The notes under the pieces are model-generated. The model ran no database searches. It was not told where the DNA came from and saw only the letters and a program-made list of their open reading frames with translations. DNA of 34,037 nt from Betaproteobacteria bacterium (lineage in GTDB: Bacteria; Pseudomonadota; Gammaproteobacteria; Burkholderiales; SG8-41), in NCBI GenBank assembly GCA_016192825.1, contig JACPTK010000119.1:1-34037 (forward strand), given 5' to 3'. A program made the position numbers and the translations under genes. Positions 1 through 9,000 of the stretch are shown piece after piece (the first letter of the stretch is position 1; each line of letters starts with the position of its first letter).

Positions 1-165
1 CAGCAGCAGCAGGTGGGGATGGATCAGGTGGCGCTGGCGATGGAGAACATCAAGCAGGCGAGCGTGCAGAACGTGGCCGGCACCAAGCAGGCGGAGACCG
101 CGGCCCACAACTTGAACGAGCTGGGACAGAAACTCAAGCAAATCGCGGAGCAGTACCGGACGTAA
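1..165 (+). CDS. Methyl-accepting chemotaxis protein, C-terminal end (partial)
   Basis: Frame 1 is open from the first base to TAA at 163-165 and encodes the last 54 residues of a chemoreceptor. The piece is a charged, Gln/Ala-rich helix with the heptad look of the receptor hairpin (QQVGMDQVALAMENIKQAS, then QNVAGTKQAE). This matches the distal part of the MCP signalling domain. The protein ends at EQYRT, with no NWETF-type CheR/CheB docking pentapeptide. It lies 14 bp upstream of cheA, so it is probably the receptor feeding that kinase and in the same operon. The sensory domain and the start are outside the window. Confidence 0.85.
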   Translation, partial: QQQQVGMDQVALAMENIKQASVQNVAGTKQAETAAHNLNELGQKLKQIAEQYRT

Positions 166-179
166 GCCGGGCGCGCGAA

Positions 180-2516
180 ATGATTACCAGGGACGAGGAT
201 TTTCGGAATCGCCTGTTGGCCACGTTCGCGGTCGAAGCGGAGGAACATCTCGCCGCCATCTCGGCCGGGCTGCTGGCTCTGGAGAAAGCGCCGAGCGCCC
301 GAGAGCGGAAAGACCTTGTCGAAGCTGTATTTCGAGAAGCCCACAGTCTGAAAGGAGCCGCGCGCGCGGTCAACCTGGCGGCGATCGAATCGGTGTGCCA
401 GCCGATGGAAAGCGTATTTGCCGCGTTGAAGCGCGGGAACGGCTCGCTGTCGCCACCGCTATTCGACCTTATTCACGAAGCCGTCGGCGTCCTGAGAAAC
501 CTCGTGGCCGGGAGCGGCGCGGCGGGGTCCACCGCCGAACAATCCTCGGTCGACTCGGTGGTCCGCCGCCTCGAGGCCGCGTCCAGGCGGGGTTCGATGG
601 ATGAACCGGCGAAGGCGACGACCGTTCAGGAGCCGGGCCCGGAAGAGGACTTCGCTTTGGCCGAGACCGGGGGCCGCGAAGTGCCGCCCGATGAATCCCG
701 CGTTCACCTTCGTCCCGCGGAGAGACTGGCCCGGGAGGAGACCGTGCGGGTTTCCACAGCGAAACTCGATTCCATGCTGCGGCAAGCGGAAGAGCTTGTT
801 TCCGCCAAGCTGACGGCGATGCAGCGCCTCGCCGAGTTGCGCAGGATCAGCGTCGATCTCGGCGGGCGGAAGAAGGCTCGGGAAAACCTGCGACCGCGCA
901 TGCTTGGAGTCCAGGCGGCGCTCGAACCGGGACGGAATAACGACCTGCGAGCAGCGGGCGTAGCGAGCGCAGGGCAGCTGCTGGAGTTCCTCGATCAGGA
1001 CGGGGCCGCGTTCGCTTCACTCGAGAACGCGGTCGCCAAGCTGGCGGCGTCGGCCGAACAGGACTCCCGGACGCTGGCCAAAATGGTGGAGAACCTGCTC
1101 GAGGACGCCAAGAAGGTGCTCATGCTCCCGTTCTCGTGGCTGCTCGATGGTTTTCCCCCACTCGTTCGCGATCTCTCACGGGACCGGGGGAGGGAGGTGG
1201 AGTTGATCATCGGCGGAGCCGAGATCGAGATCGACCGCCGGATTCTGGAAGAGATGAAGGATCCATTGATTCACCTGATCAGGAATTGCGTGGATCACGG
1301 CATTGAGCCGCCGAAGGAGCGCGTTCACAAGGGCAAGTCACCCCGCGGCACCATCACCGTCACCGTTTCCCAGAAGGACGCCGGCAAGGCCGAAATCACG
1401 GTTTCCGATGACGGGACCGGAATCGATCTCGGGAAGATAAGGGTGGCGGCACAGAAGCTGGGCATCGTATCCGCTGAAGAAGCTTCGAGACTCGGCGACC
1501 AGGAGACGCTGTCACTGGCATTCCGGTCCGGTGTGTCGACCAGTCCCATCCTGACGGAGATTTCGGGCAGGGGCCTCGGCCTCGCGATCGTCCAGGAGAA
1601 AGTCGAAAAGCTGGGCGGAACGGTATTCATCGAAACGCGCCGCGATGGGGGCACGACGTTCCGCGTCGTCGTGCCGCTCACTCTCGCCGCGTTCCGCGGG
1701 GTGGTGGTCCGCGTACGTGAGCAACTTCTTGCCGTTCCGACGGTGAGCGTGGAGCGCGTGGCGCGGGTGAGCGAAGAGGACATCAAGACCGTGGAGAACC
1801 GGGAAACACTCCAGATCAATGGTCGCGCCATATCGCTGGTGCGACTGGGCGACATACTCGGGCTTCCGCCCGGAGGAACGCCGGGCGAATCCACCAGTCC
1901 CGGCCAGGTTGTGGTTCTTTCCTCGGGGGGAGAGCACATCGCATTTCTGGTGGACGAGATCGTCAACGAGCAGGAAGTGCTGGTCAAGGGGCTCGGGAAG
2001 CAGCTTTCGCGCGTTCCCAACGTCGCGGGCGCCTCGATGCTGGGAACGGGCGTGCCTGTTCCCATTTTGAGCGTGCCTGACCTGATGAAATCGGCGGTGA
2101 TGGAGGCGGTTTCCCCGATGCCGCAAGCGAAAGCGCAAATCGCCGAGACGCCGCAGAAATCCGTGCTGGTGGTGGAAGATTCGATCACCGCGCGCACGCT
2201 GCTCAAGAACATCCTGGAGGCGGCGGGATACCGGGTCAGGACCGCTGTCGACGGCGTTGACGCATTGACGACCCTGAAGACGGAGGGCTTCGATCTGGTC
2301 GTGTCCGATATCGAGATGCCGCGAATGGACGGTTTTGACCTAACCACCCGGATCCGTGCGGACAAGAAGCTGGCCGAGGTGCCCGTTGTGCTGGTCACTG
2401 CTCTCGAGTCGCGGGAACACAGGGAGCGCGGCATTGACGTCGGCGCCAACGCCTACATCGTGAAGAGCAGCTTTGACCAGAGCAACCTGCTGGCGGTGAT
2501 CAGGCAGTTGATTTAG
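180..2516 (+). CDS. cheA: Hybrid chemotaxis histidine kinase CheA with C-terminal receiver domain
   Basis: 778-residue cytoplasmic kinase that would take signals from the upstream receptor. Domains in order: Hpt/P1 about 1-110 with phospho-acceptor His55 in AHSLKGAARA; a linker and dimerisation region about 190-310 without an obvious P2; HATPase about 325-490 with N-box LIRNCVDHGIEPP near 365-377, G1 SDDGTGID and G2 GRGLGLAIV near 462; a CheW-like domain about 495-640; and a receiver about 660-778 with phospho-acceptor Asp710 in VVSDIEMPRMDG. The fused receiver is typical of WspE/FrzE-type kinases in pathways controlling outputs other than flagellar rotation. The ATG at 180 follows the receptor stop closely. 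A short-repeat array begins 5 bp after the stop codon. Confidence 0.95.
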   Translation: MITRDEDFRNRLLATFAVEAEEHLAAISAGLLALEKAPSARERKDLVEAVFREAHSLKGAARAVNLAAIESVCQPMESVFAALKRGNGSLSPPLFDLIHEAVGVLRNLVAGSGAAGSTAEQSSVDSVVRRLEAASRRGSMDEPAKATTVQEPGPEEDFALAETGGREVPPDESRVHLRPAERLAREETVRVSTAKLDSMLRQAEELVSAKLTAMQRLAELRRISVDLGGRKKARENLRPRMLGVQAALEPGRNNDLRAAGVASAGQLLEFLDQDGAAFASLENAVAKLAASAEQDSRTLAKMVENLLEDAKKVLMLPFSWLLDGFPPLVRDLSRDRGREVELIIGGAEIEIDRRILEEMKDPLIHLIRNCVDHGIEPPKERVHKGKSPRGTITVTVSQKDAGKAEITVSDDGTGIDLGKIRVAAQKLGIVSAEEASRLGDQETLSLAFRSGVSTSPILTEISGRGLGLAIVQEKVEKLGGTVFIETRRDGGTTFRVVVPLTLAAFRGVVVRVREQLLAVPTVSVERVARVSEEDIKTVENRETLQINGRAISLVRLGDILGLPPGGTPGESTSPGQVVVLSSGGEHIAFLVDEIVNEQEVLVKGLGKQLSRVPNVAGASMLGTGVPVPILSVPDLMKSAVMEAVSPMPQAKAQIAETPQKSVLVVEDSITARTLLKNILEAAGYRVRTAVDGVDALTTLKTEGFDLVVSDIEMPRMDGFDLTTRIRADKKLAEVPVVLVTALESREHRERGIDVGANAYIVKSSFDQSNLLAVIRQLI

Positions 2517-2520
2517 CGGG

Positions 2521-2590
2521 ACGCAAGAGGCGAGAGGCGGGAAGCAAGAGGCAGGAAGCGGGAAGCAGGAGGCACGAGGCGAGAGGCTGG
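2521..2590. repeat. Heptamer array, left block (10 units of a 7-nt repeat)
   Basis: Starting at 2521 the sequence divides without slippage into ten consecutive 7-mers of the form ARGCRRG (for example AAGCAAG, AGGCAGG, AAGCGGG, AGGCGAG). These are rotations of an AAGAAGC-like unit. Units differ at the purine positions but keep the phase exactly. The same unit returns at 2811-2943 beyond a small gene remnant. Non-coding; it begins right after the cheA stop. Confidence 0.9.
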
Positions 2591-2624
2591 AAAAAGGAAC
2601 GATCCATGCGAGGGATGCGAAGCC

Positions 2625-2807
2625 ATGATTCAATCGTACAAGGACCTTCAAGTTTTCCGGCTTTCGTACGAGCTGGCGATGGAAGTGTTCCGATACATCA
2701 CAAGCGATGAGTGTCAGACCATGACAGGCAGATTTGAGGAACTCGGCAAGATGCTCTATCGATTGCTCGAAAACTGGAAGACCTACACCGTGGAGAAAGG
2801 ATCCTGA
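2625..2807 (+). pseudogene. Four-helix-bundle (23S rRNA intervening-sequence protein/S23) family gene, internally deleted
   Basis: 60 codons. The N-terminus (MIQSYKDLQVFRLSYELAMEVF) looks like the first helix of the four-helix-bundle/23S-IVP family, and the C-terminus (TGRFEELGKMLYRLLENWK) looks like its last helix. The family is normally about 115-125 residues, and the middle helices with the usual arginine-rich NIAEG-type segment are absent. The reading frame is intact across the presumed deletion, so a short product is possible, but I treat it as a degraded copy. It is bounded on both sides by the same heptamer array (2521-2590 and 2811-2943), suggesting the gene and the array moved or expanded together. 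Start chosen at ATG 2625, with a weak GAGGG upstream. Confidence 0.6.
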
Positions 2808-2810
2808 TGC

Positions 2811-2943
2811 AGGAGACAGGAAGCAAGAAGCAGGAGGCAAGATGCAAGACGCACGATGCGGGAGCGGGGGCGATTCTTGCTTCGCGCTTCTTGCGTCCCG
2901 CTTCTTGCCTCTGGCCTCTTGCCTCTTGCCTCTTGCTTCGAGG
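2811..2943. repeat. Heptamer array with inverted arms (large imperfect hairpin)
   Basis: From 2811, seven 7-mers of the AAGAAGC type (AGGAGAC, AGGAAGC, AAGAAGC, AGGAGGC, AAGATGC, AAGACGC, ACGATGC) are followed by a G-rich centre at 2860-2873. Then come nine 7-mers of the complementary type from 2874 to 2936 (TTCTTGC, TTCGCGC, TTCTTGC, CTCTTGC and so on). The arms can pair over roughly 50-60 nt. The right arm runs into GAGG at 2940-2943, the likely ribosome-binding site of cheB. An array transcript could therefore occlude cheB translation, or act as a polarity element between cheA and cheB. Confidence 0.9.
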
Positions 2944-2951
2944 CCAGGCAT

Positions 2952-4004
2952 ATGATCAGAGTGCTCGTCGTTGAGGATTCTCCGGTGGTGCGCGAATTCC
3001 TCGTGTACCTGCTTCGTGCTGATCCGGAGATCGACGTGGTCGGGACCGCTGCCAATGGCGAGCGTGCTGTCGAGGCGGCGCAGCATCTGCAGCCGGACGT
3101 CATCACCATGGACATCCACATGCCGGAGATGAACGGCTTCGACGCCACGCGGCGCATCATGGAGACGGCGCCGACGCGCATCGTGATCGTGTCGGGAAGC
3201 TCGACCACGGAGGAGATCGCGACGACTTTTCTTGCGCTGGAATCGGGGGCGCTGGCGGTCGTGAAGCGGCCGGCAGGAATCGGACATCCGGATCACGAAG
3301 CCACGTCCAGGGATCTGCTGCAGACAGTCAAGCTGATGTCCGAAGTGAGCGTCGTGCGGCGCTGGCCTTCGTCGCGGCGCGCGCCGCCGGCCGCCGAGCG
3401 CCTGCCGGAGGCTGGAATCAAGCCGGCAGCGGCGGAGGTGAAGCTCGTGGCGGTGGGCGCGTCCACCGGCGGACCGCTCGCGCTACAGAGCATTCTGGCG
3501 GTGCTGCCGAAGAATCTTGGTGTCCCGATCCTGGTGGTGCAACACATATCCCCCGGATTTACCGAAGGGCTGGCCGAGTGGCTGACCGGGTCCTCCGGCC
3601 TCCCCGTGCACGTGGCGGCGGACGGTGACCACCTCGCACCGGGACACGTATTTATCGCGCCCGAGGGTTTCCAGCTCGGGATCCGGCGCGGCGGGACCAT
3701 TTCCGTGGCACGCGACGAGCCTGAAAACGGGCATTGTCCTTCGATCTCATATTTGTTCCGGTCGGTGGCGGAGGTGTTTGGCGCCGGCGCGATCGGGGTG
3801 TTGCTCACCGGCATGGGACGCGACGGCGCCGCCGAGCTCAAGCTGATGAGGGAAAAAGGCGCGATAACGATTGCCCAGGATCGTGAAAGCTCGGTCGTGC
3901 ACGGCATGCCCGGCGAGGCGATCCGGATGGGCGCCGCGACCCACGTGTTGCCGCTCGGGCAGATTGCCGCGGCGTTGAGCAAGCTTGCGGATAAGCAACA
4001 ATAG
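2952..4004 (+). CDS. cheB: Protein-glutamate methylesterase/glutaminase CheB
   Basis: 350 residues. Removes methyl groups from, and deamidates, receptor glutamates/glutamines to give adaptation. The receiver domain (1-125) has phospho-acceptor Asp54 in ITMDIHMPEMNG. The catalytic domain (about 155-345) has the triad Ser171 (GASTGG), His198 (QHISPGF) and Asp291 (GMGRDGA). ATG 2952 is chosen because MIRVLVVEDSP is the normal receiver start and GAGG lies 8 nt upstream; a longer in-frame reading would translate the repeat array. In Wsp-type clusters the CheB homologue (WspF) also follows the CheA-REC hybrid and restrains pathway output. No CheR or CheW gene is in the window. Confidence 0.95.
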   Translation: MIRVLVVEDSPVVREFLVYLLRADPEIDVVGTAANGERAVEAAQHLQPDVITMDIHMPEMNGFDATRRIMETAPTRIVIVSGSSTTEEIATTFLALESGALAVVKRPAGIGHPDHEATSRDLLQTVKLMSEVSVVRRWPSSRRAPPAAERLPEAGIKPAAAEVKLVAVGASTGGPLALQSILAVLPKNLGVPILVVQHISPGFTEGLAEWLTGSSGLPVHVAADGDHLAPGHVFIAPEGFQLGIRRGGTISVARDEPENGHCPSISYLFRSVAEVFGAGAIGVLLTGMGRDGAAELKLMREKGAITIAQDRESSVVHGMPGEAIRMGAATHVLPLGQIAAALSKLADKQQ

Positions 4005-4038
4005 GACCCTCAATGCGGCTTCGAATCAAACGCGCGGT

Positions 4039-4077
4039 TGCCTGCATTGCCGGCAGGCAGTTGCCCTGCATTGCAGG
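4039..4077. other. Two tandem small hairpins upstream of the REC-GAF kinase
   Basis: 4039-4059 is a 7-bp stem TGCCTGC/GCAGGCA around a 7-nt loop. 4065-4077 is the 13-nt palindrome CCTGCA-T-TGCAGG. They share the direct repeat TTGCC(C)TGCATTGC and lie between cheB and the next start codon (4113). They could be a small repeat element or a leader structure; there is no T tract after them. Confidence 0.45.
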
Positions 4078-4112
4078 TGCGGAGCGTTTTGTCGCGAACG
4101 AGGAAAGAAAAT

Positions 4113-5981
4113 ATGGCGCTTGCGCGCAATAATCACCGGGACGACGGTGGCATCCTCATCGCCGAGGACAGCCCTACCCAGGCCGAACAGCTGAGGCACG
4201 CGCTGGCGCAACGGTTCAAGCAGGTTACTGTTGCGGCAAACGGCAGGGAAGCACTGCAGGCGGCGCACCGGCACAAGCCGGCGCTCGTTATCAGCGATGT
4301 CGTCATGCCCGAGATGAACGGTTATGAGCTGTGCCGGGCCATCAAGTCGGATGACAACCTGAGGGACGTGCCCGTGGTCCTGGTGACCACGTTGTCGGAT
4401 CCGAAGGATGTTCTCGAAGGTCTCGCGTGCGGCGCCGACAACTTCATCCGTAAGCCCTACAGCGAAAAGTATTTGCTCTCGCGGATCAATCACGTTCTTG
4501 CCAATCGCGAGTTGCGCAAGAGCGAGAGGATGGACATGGGGGTGGAGATCGTCCTCGGTGGCCAGCGCCACTACGTCAATTCCGAGCGGCAGCAGATACT
4601 CGACCTGCTGATCGGCACTTACGAGGAGGCGATCCGGCTCAACGAAGACCTCAAGGAAAGAGAGCGTGCCCTGGCTCATTCGAACCGATCGCTGGCCGGC
4701 ATGTTCAGCATCGCGGAAGAGCTCAACAAGGCGGCCACCGAGCGCGCTGTCGGCGAAGGCGCGCTCAAGCGGGCGCTGGAGCTTCCCGGCGTGCGCGCCG
4801 GATGGATTTCGCTGGTCGAAGACGGCGATTTCCGCATGCTCGCAACCTGCAACCTGCCGCCGGCGCTGGAGGTGCCCGGCGCGTTTGACGGGCTGTGCAA
4901 CTGCCGCCGGAAGCTGCTCTCGGGGGAGCTCGATTCGGTCACGAACATTCTCGAGTGCGACCGCCTGCAAAAGGCGAAAGGCGATACCCAGGGCCTGCTC
5001 TACCATGCGAGCGTGCCGATCTGGGGCGGCGGGCAGTCGATCGGGGTCGTGAATCTGGTGGGCAGCGAGCGCGGCCTTTTCAACGACGACGATCTCAAGA
5101 ACCTGTTCACCGTGGGGAACCAGCTCGGCGTCGCGCTGGCGCGCGCCCGGCTGCACGGGAACCTCGAGCGCCTGGTGCAGGAGCGGACCACGGCGCTGGC
5201 AGCCGAGATGGCCGAGCGTAACCGTGCGGAAGTCGAAGTACGAAAGCTCAATACCGTGCTCGAGCAGCGCGTGATCGAGCGCACCGCGCAGCTCGAGGCG
5301 GCGAACAAGGAACTCGAAAGCTTCAGCTATTCCGTGTCGCACGACCTGCGCTCCCCGCTGCGGGCGATCGACGGCTACACGCGGATGATCGAGGAGGACC
5401 ACGCCGCGCGCGTGGACGACGAGGGCCGGCGCATGCTCGGCGTGGTGCGGGAGAGTACGGCGTACATGGCGCGGCTGATCGATGACCTGCTCGCTTTCTC
5501 GCGTCTCGGCAGAAAGCCGATCGCGACCGCACCGTTCGACATGACCGCGCTTGCGCGCGAAGTGGCGGAGGAACTCGCGGCCGGGTACCCCTCCGCGAAG
5601 ATCGAGATCGCCGAGCTGCCGCCGGCCCTGGGCGACCGGACGCTCCTGAAACAGGTCTGGGCGAACCTCATCGGAAACGCGCTCAAGTACAGCGCGAAGC
5701 GTGAATCGCCGCGGGTCGAAATCGGTGGCCGCCCGAACGGTCAGGAGAACGAATACTGGGTGCGCGACAACGGCGTGGGCTTCGACATGCGCTACGCGGA
5801 CAAGCTGTTCGGCGTGTTCCAGCGCCTGCACCGGCAGGAAGAGTTTCCGGGAACCGGCGTCGGGCTGGCGATCGTGCACCGGGTCGTGACGCGCCACGGC
5901 GGGCGGGTGTCAGCGGAAGGCGGCGTGAACGAGGGCGCGCGATTCTCATTCGTGCTGCCGGTCAAGGGAGGCCACGCATGA
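4113..5981 (+). CDS. Hybrid sensor histidine kinase: REC-GAF-HisKA-HATPase
   Basis: 622 residues, no membrane segment. An N-terminal receiver (about 12-130, with ISDVVMPEMNG) is followed by a GAF domain (about 195-345), a coiled coil (about 345-400), HisKA with His410 in SVSHDLRSP, and HATPase with N-box WANLIGNALKYS, G1 DNGVGFDM and G2 GTGVGLAIV. The [15 protein letters not shown] dimerisation region is the type found in phytochrome-like kinases that pair with Rcp1-type regulators. ATG 4113 is preferred over an upstream in-frame codon because AGGAAAG precedes it and the receiver begins a few residues later. The N-terminal receiver suggests input by phosphotransfer, plausibly from the CheA hybrid. 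The stop overlaps a new ATG (ATGA at 5978-5981). Confidence 0.92.
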   Translation: MALARNNHRDDGGILIAEDSPTQAEQLRHALAQRFKQVTVAANGREALQAAHRHKPALVISDVVMPEMNGYELCRAIKSDDNLRDVPVVLVTTLSDPKDVLEGLACGADNFIRKPYSEKYLLSRINHVLANRELRKSERMDMGVEIVLGGQRHYVNSERQQILDLLIGTYEEAIRLNEDLKERERALAHSNRSLAGMFSIAEELNKAATERAVGEGALKRALELPGVRAGWISLVEDGDFRMLATCNLPPALEVPGAFDGLCNCRRKLLSGELDSVTNILECDRLQKAKGDTQGLLYHASVPIWGGGQSIGVVNLVGSERGLFNDDDLKNLFTVGNQLGVALARARLHGNLERLVQERTTALAAEMAERNRAEVEVRKLNTVLEQRVIERTAQLEAANKELESFSYSVSHDLRSPLRAIDGYTRMIEEDHAARVDDEGRRMLGVVRESTAYMARLIDDLLAFSRLGRKPIATAPFDMTALAREVAEELAAGYPSAKIEIAELPPALGDRTLLKQVWANLIGNALKYSAKRESPRVEIGGRPNGQENEYWVRDNGVGFDMRYADKLFGVFQRLHRQEEFPGTGVGLAIVHRVVTRHGGRVSAEGGVNEGARFSFVLPVKGGHA

Positions 5982-6019
5982 GCGACTGTCAACAGGTGGT
6001 GAACCGCGTGCCGCATTGA
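5978..6019 (+). pseudogene. 13-codon remnant at the position of a deleted response regulator
   Basis: An ATG overlapping the kinase stop (ATGA), preceded by GGGAGG, opens a frame of only 13 codons (MSDCQQVVNRVPH). At the paralogous locus the equivalent kinase is followed by an overlapping ATGAGC start of a complete 145-residue response regulator (12633-13070), and then by the REC-PAS-GAF-EAL gene. The translation-initiation signals are kept here but the regulator body is absent, so I read it as a deletion scar. It could instead simply be a short coupling peptide. Confidence 0.4.
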
Positions 6020-6023
6020 GCCG

Positions 6024-9000
6024 ATGAGCGCAACGCAGTCCATCCGCGTCTTGATCGCCGAGGACGTCGCCACCGACGCCGAGCTGTCCGTGCGCGAGTT
6101 GAAACGCGCCGGGCTGCGCCTCGAGCACCGGGTCACGGACGACGAAGCCGGCTATCGCGCCCTGCTCGCCGATTTCGCGCCGGACGTCATTCTTTCGGAC
6201 TTCTCGATGCCGCATTTCGACGGCATGTGGGCGCTCGCGCTCGCGCGCGAGCTCGTCCCGGACGTTCCGTTCATCTTCGTCTCGGGCACGATCGGCGAGG
6301 AGTACGCGATTCGCGCGCTCAAGAACGGTGCGACCGACTACGTGCTGAAGAACAATCTCGTGCGGCTGCCGGCGGCGGTGGAGCGCGCGCTGCAGGACCG
6401 CGCGGAGCGAGAGGCGCGGCGCAAGACGGAACGCGAGCTGGAGGAAACGCGCAGCCGGCTCGACAGCATCGTCACTTCGCTGAGCGACGTCGTGTGGTCG
6501 TTTTCCCTGCGCGAGAATCGCATGCTCTACATGAGTTCCGCGGCCAGGAACATGTATCGCCAGCCCGTCAATACCTTCTACGCCAGGCCTATGGCGTGGA
6601 TGGACGCGATTCATCCTGAAGACCGCGAGCGCGTCGTGCAGGAATGGAATGCGTCAATTGCGGCGCGCCGTTTCGATTCCACCTATCGCATCGTTCTTCC
6701 CGACGGGGAGGAGCTGTGGATCCACAACCGCGGCGGCGTCATCACCGATGAACGGGACGAGCCGGTGCGTATCGACGGGCTGGCGCGCGATATCACCAAG
6801 CGCAAGCGAGATGAAGAAGCTTTGAGAAAAAGCGAGTCGCGGCTCGATCTCGCGCTGCAGGCTTCCGGTCTCGCGACTTGGGAGTGGAATCTTGCCACTG
6901 GAGAAGTGCGCTTCAGCCGGCACTGGTGGCCGATCCTGGGTTACGGATCTGATGAGGTTCTCCTGCGCGTCGAGGCCTGGGAGAAGCTCACGCATCCGGA
7001 CGACTTCCCGAATGTGAAGTCGATGCTGGCATCCGCCGTGAAGGGATCGGATCCGATACTCGACGTCGAGTATCGGATGCGCGCGAAGAGCGGCGAATGG
7101 TGCTGGATCCGGACGGTGGGCCAGGTGGTCGAACGCGATGCGACCGGACGGGCGTCGCGGATGACCGGCACGCACGGTGACGTCACAGAACGCAAGCGGG
7201 CGGAGGAGAAGATCAGGCGCCTCAATCGGGTGTACGCGGTGCTGAGCGGGATCAATTCCGCCATCGTGCGCATCCGTGACCGGCAGAAGCTGTTCGATGA
7301 GGCCTGCCGCATCGCTGTAGAGCATGGAAATTTCGGCATAGCCTGGATCGGCGCTCTCGATCCTGCGGCGCAGGAGGTGACACCGGTGGCGTGGGCCGGG
7401 TTCGGAGCCGGCGATTATCTGGGCGGCGTCAAGGCCCGGCTCAGCGACGATCTTCCGAGCGGTCCGGGCATTCTGGCGCGGGCGCTCAACACCCGAAAAC
7501 CGGTGTTCGATAATGACATCACGATCAACCCCGAGATAGGCGGAGCGCGGAGACAGGAAGCGATAAGACGGGGCTACCGGTCGGTCATCGTGCTTCCTCT
7601 GATTGTCGAAGTGAGCGTTGTCGGCAGCCTGTCGTTGATCGCGAAGGAAGCCAACTTCTTCGACGAGGAGGAACTGAGGCTCCTGACCGAGCTCGCTGGC
7701 GACGTCTCCTTCGCGCTCGAACACATCGCCGGGCAGGAGAGGATCGAAAAACTCTCACGCGTCCGCGCGGTATCGAGCAGCATCAACGCCGCCATCGTCC
7801 GCATCCGCGAGCGCCAGGCCTTGTTCGAGGAGACTTGCCGCATTGCGTCCGAGGAAGGGAAGTTCGAGATGGTGTGGATCGGGACGGTTGACGCCGAACA
7901 ACAGAAGATCGAGCCCGTAACCTGGACGGGGTTCTCGGAGGCGGCAGCGCGCGCGGTGAGCTGGGCGAGCATCAGCGCGGTGCAGGGAACGCTCGGTGAG
8001 GCGACCCGGACCCGGCGGCCCGCGGTCCGCAACGACATCGAAACGGGGCTCACGACGGGCAAGCTGCGCCAAGAGGCGCTGCAAAGAGGCTGCCTTTCCA
8101 CGGTATGCCTGCCCCTGACCGTGGGCGAGCGTGTGTCCGCGCTGATCGTGCTTTTCGCGCCCGGGCGCGGCTTCTTCGACGAGGACGAACTCGCCTTGTT
8201 CGAGGAAGTGGCGGCGGACGTCTCCTTCGCGCTCGACCACATCGAGAAAGAAGAGCAGCTCAACTACCTTGCGTACTACGAAGCCCTCACGGGCCTGCCG
8301 AATCGCACGCTGTTCAACGACCGCCTCGGGCAGCGCATCGGCGCGGCGCGGGATGAGCAGCAGTCCTTTTCGGTGATGATGGTCAATCTCGAAAGGTTCA
8401 GGTTGATCAATGACACGTTCGGCCGGCGGGCAGGCGACGAGCTCCTGCTGGGAATTTCGCGGCGCCTGAAGGGTGTTCTCCACAGCGCCGACCTTCTCGC
8501 GCACTTCGGCGGCGACCAGTTCGCGATTGCAACGCACCGCGCCGGGGAGCCGGGGGTCATCGCGCACGTGCTCGAGCAGGTCGTGACGAGTATTTCCAAG
8601 GAGCCGTTCAGCGCGGGAAGCGGCGAGCTGCACCTTGCGGCCAAGGCGGGGGTAGCAGTCTATCCCTCGGACGGGGCGGACGTCGAAGCCCTCGTCAGGA
8701 ACGCCGAGGCCGCGCTCAACGACGCCAGGAAAACGGGACAGCGCTATGTGTTTTACGCGCCGCAGATGAACGTTCGCGTCGCGGGGCAGTTGAAGCTCGA
8801 AAACGAGTTGCGCCGCGCGGTGCGCGAAGAGCAGTTCATCCTGCACTATCAGCCGCGCTTCGATCTCGCCGGCGGGCGCATCACCGGCCTCGAGGCGCTG
8901 ATACGCTGGCGGCACCCGGAGCGCGGGCTGGTCTTGCCGGGCGAATTCATTCCGCTGCTGGAGGACACGGGGCTGATCCTGGAGGCCGGGCGCTGGGCAT

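Noticed and set aside
2521-2943. CRISPR array
   Set aside because: Units are 7-8 nt with no unique spacers, and no cas genes are present; the same holds for the other arrays.
4026-5897. Long open frames on the minus strand opposite the kinase and EAL genes (for example 4026-5897, 7755-9569, 14568-16187, 20275-21918)
   Set aside because: High-GC antisense frames produced by codon bias of real genes; His/Arg/Ala-rich and without recognisable domains.
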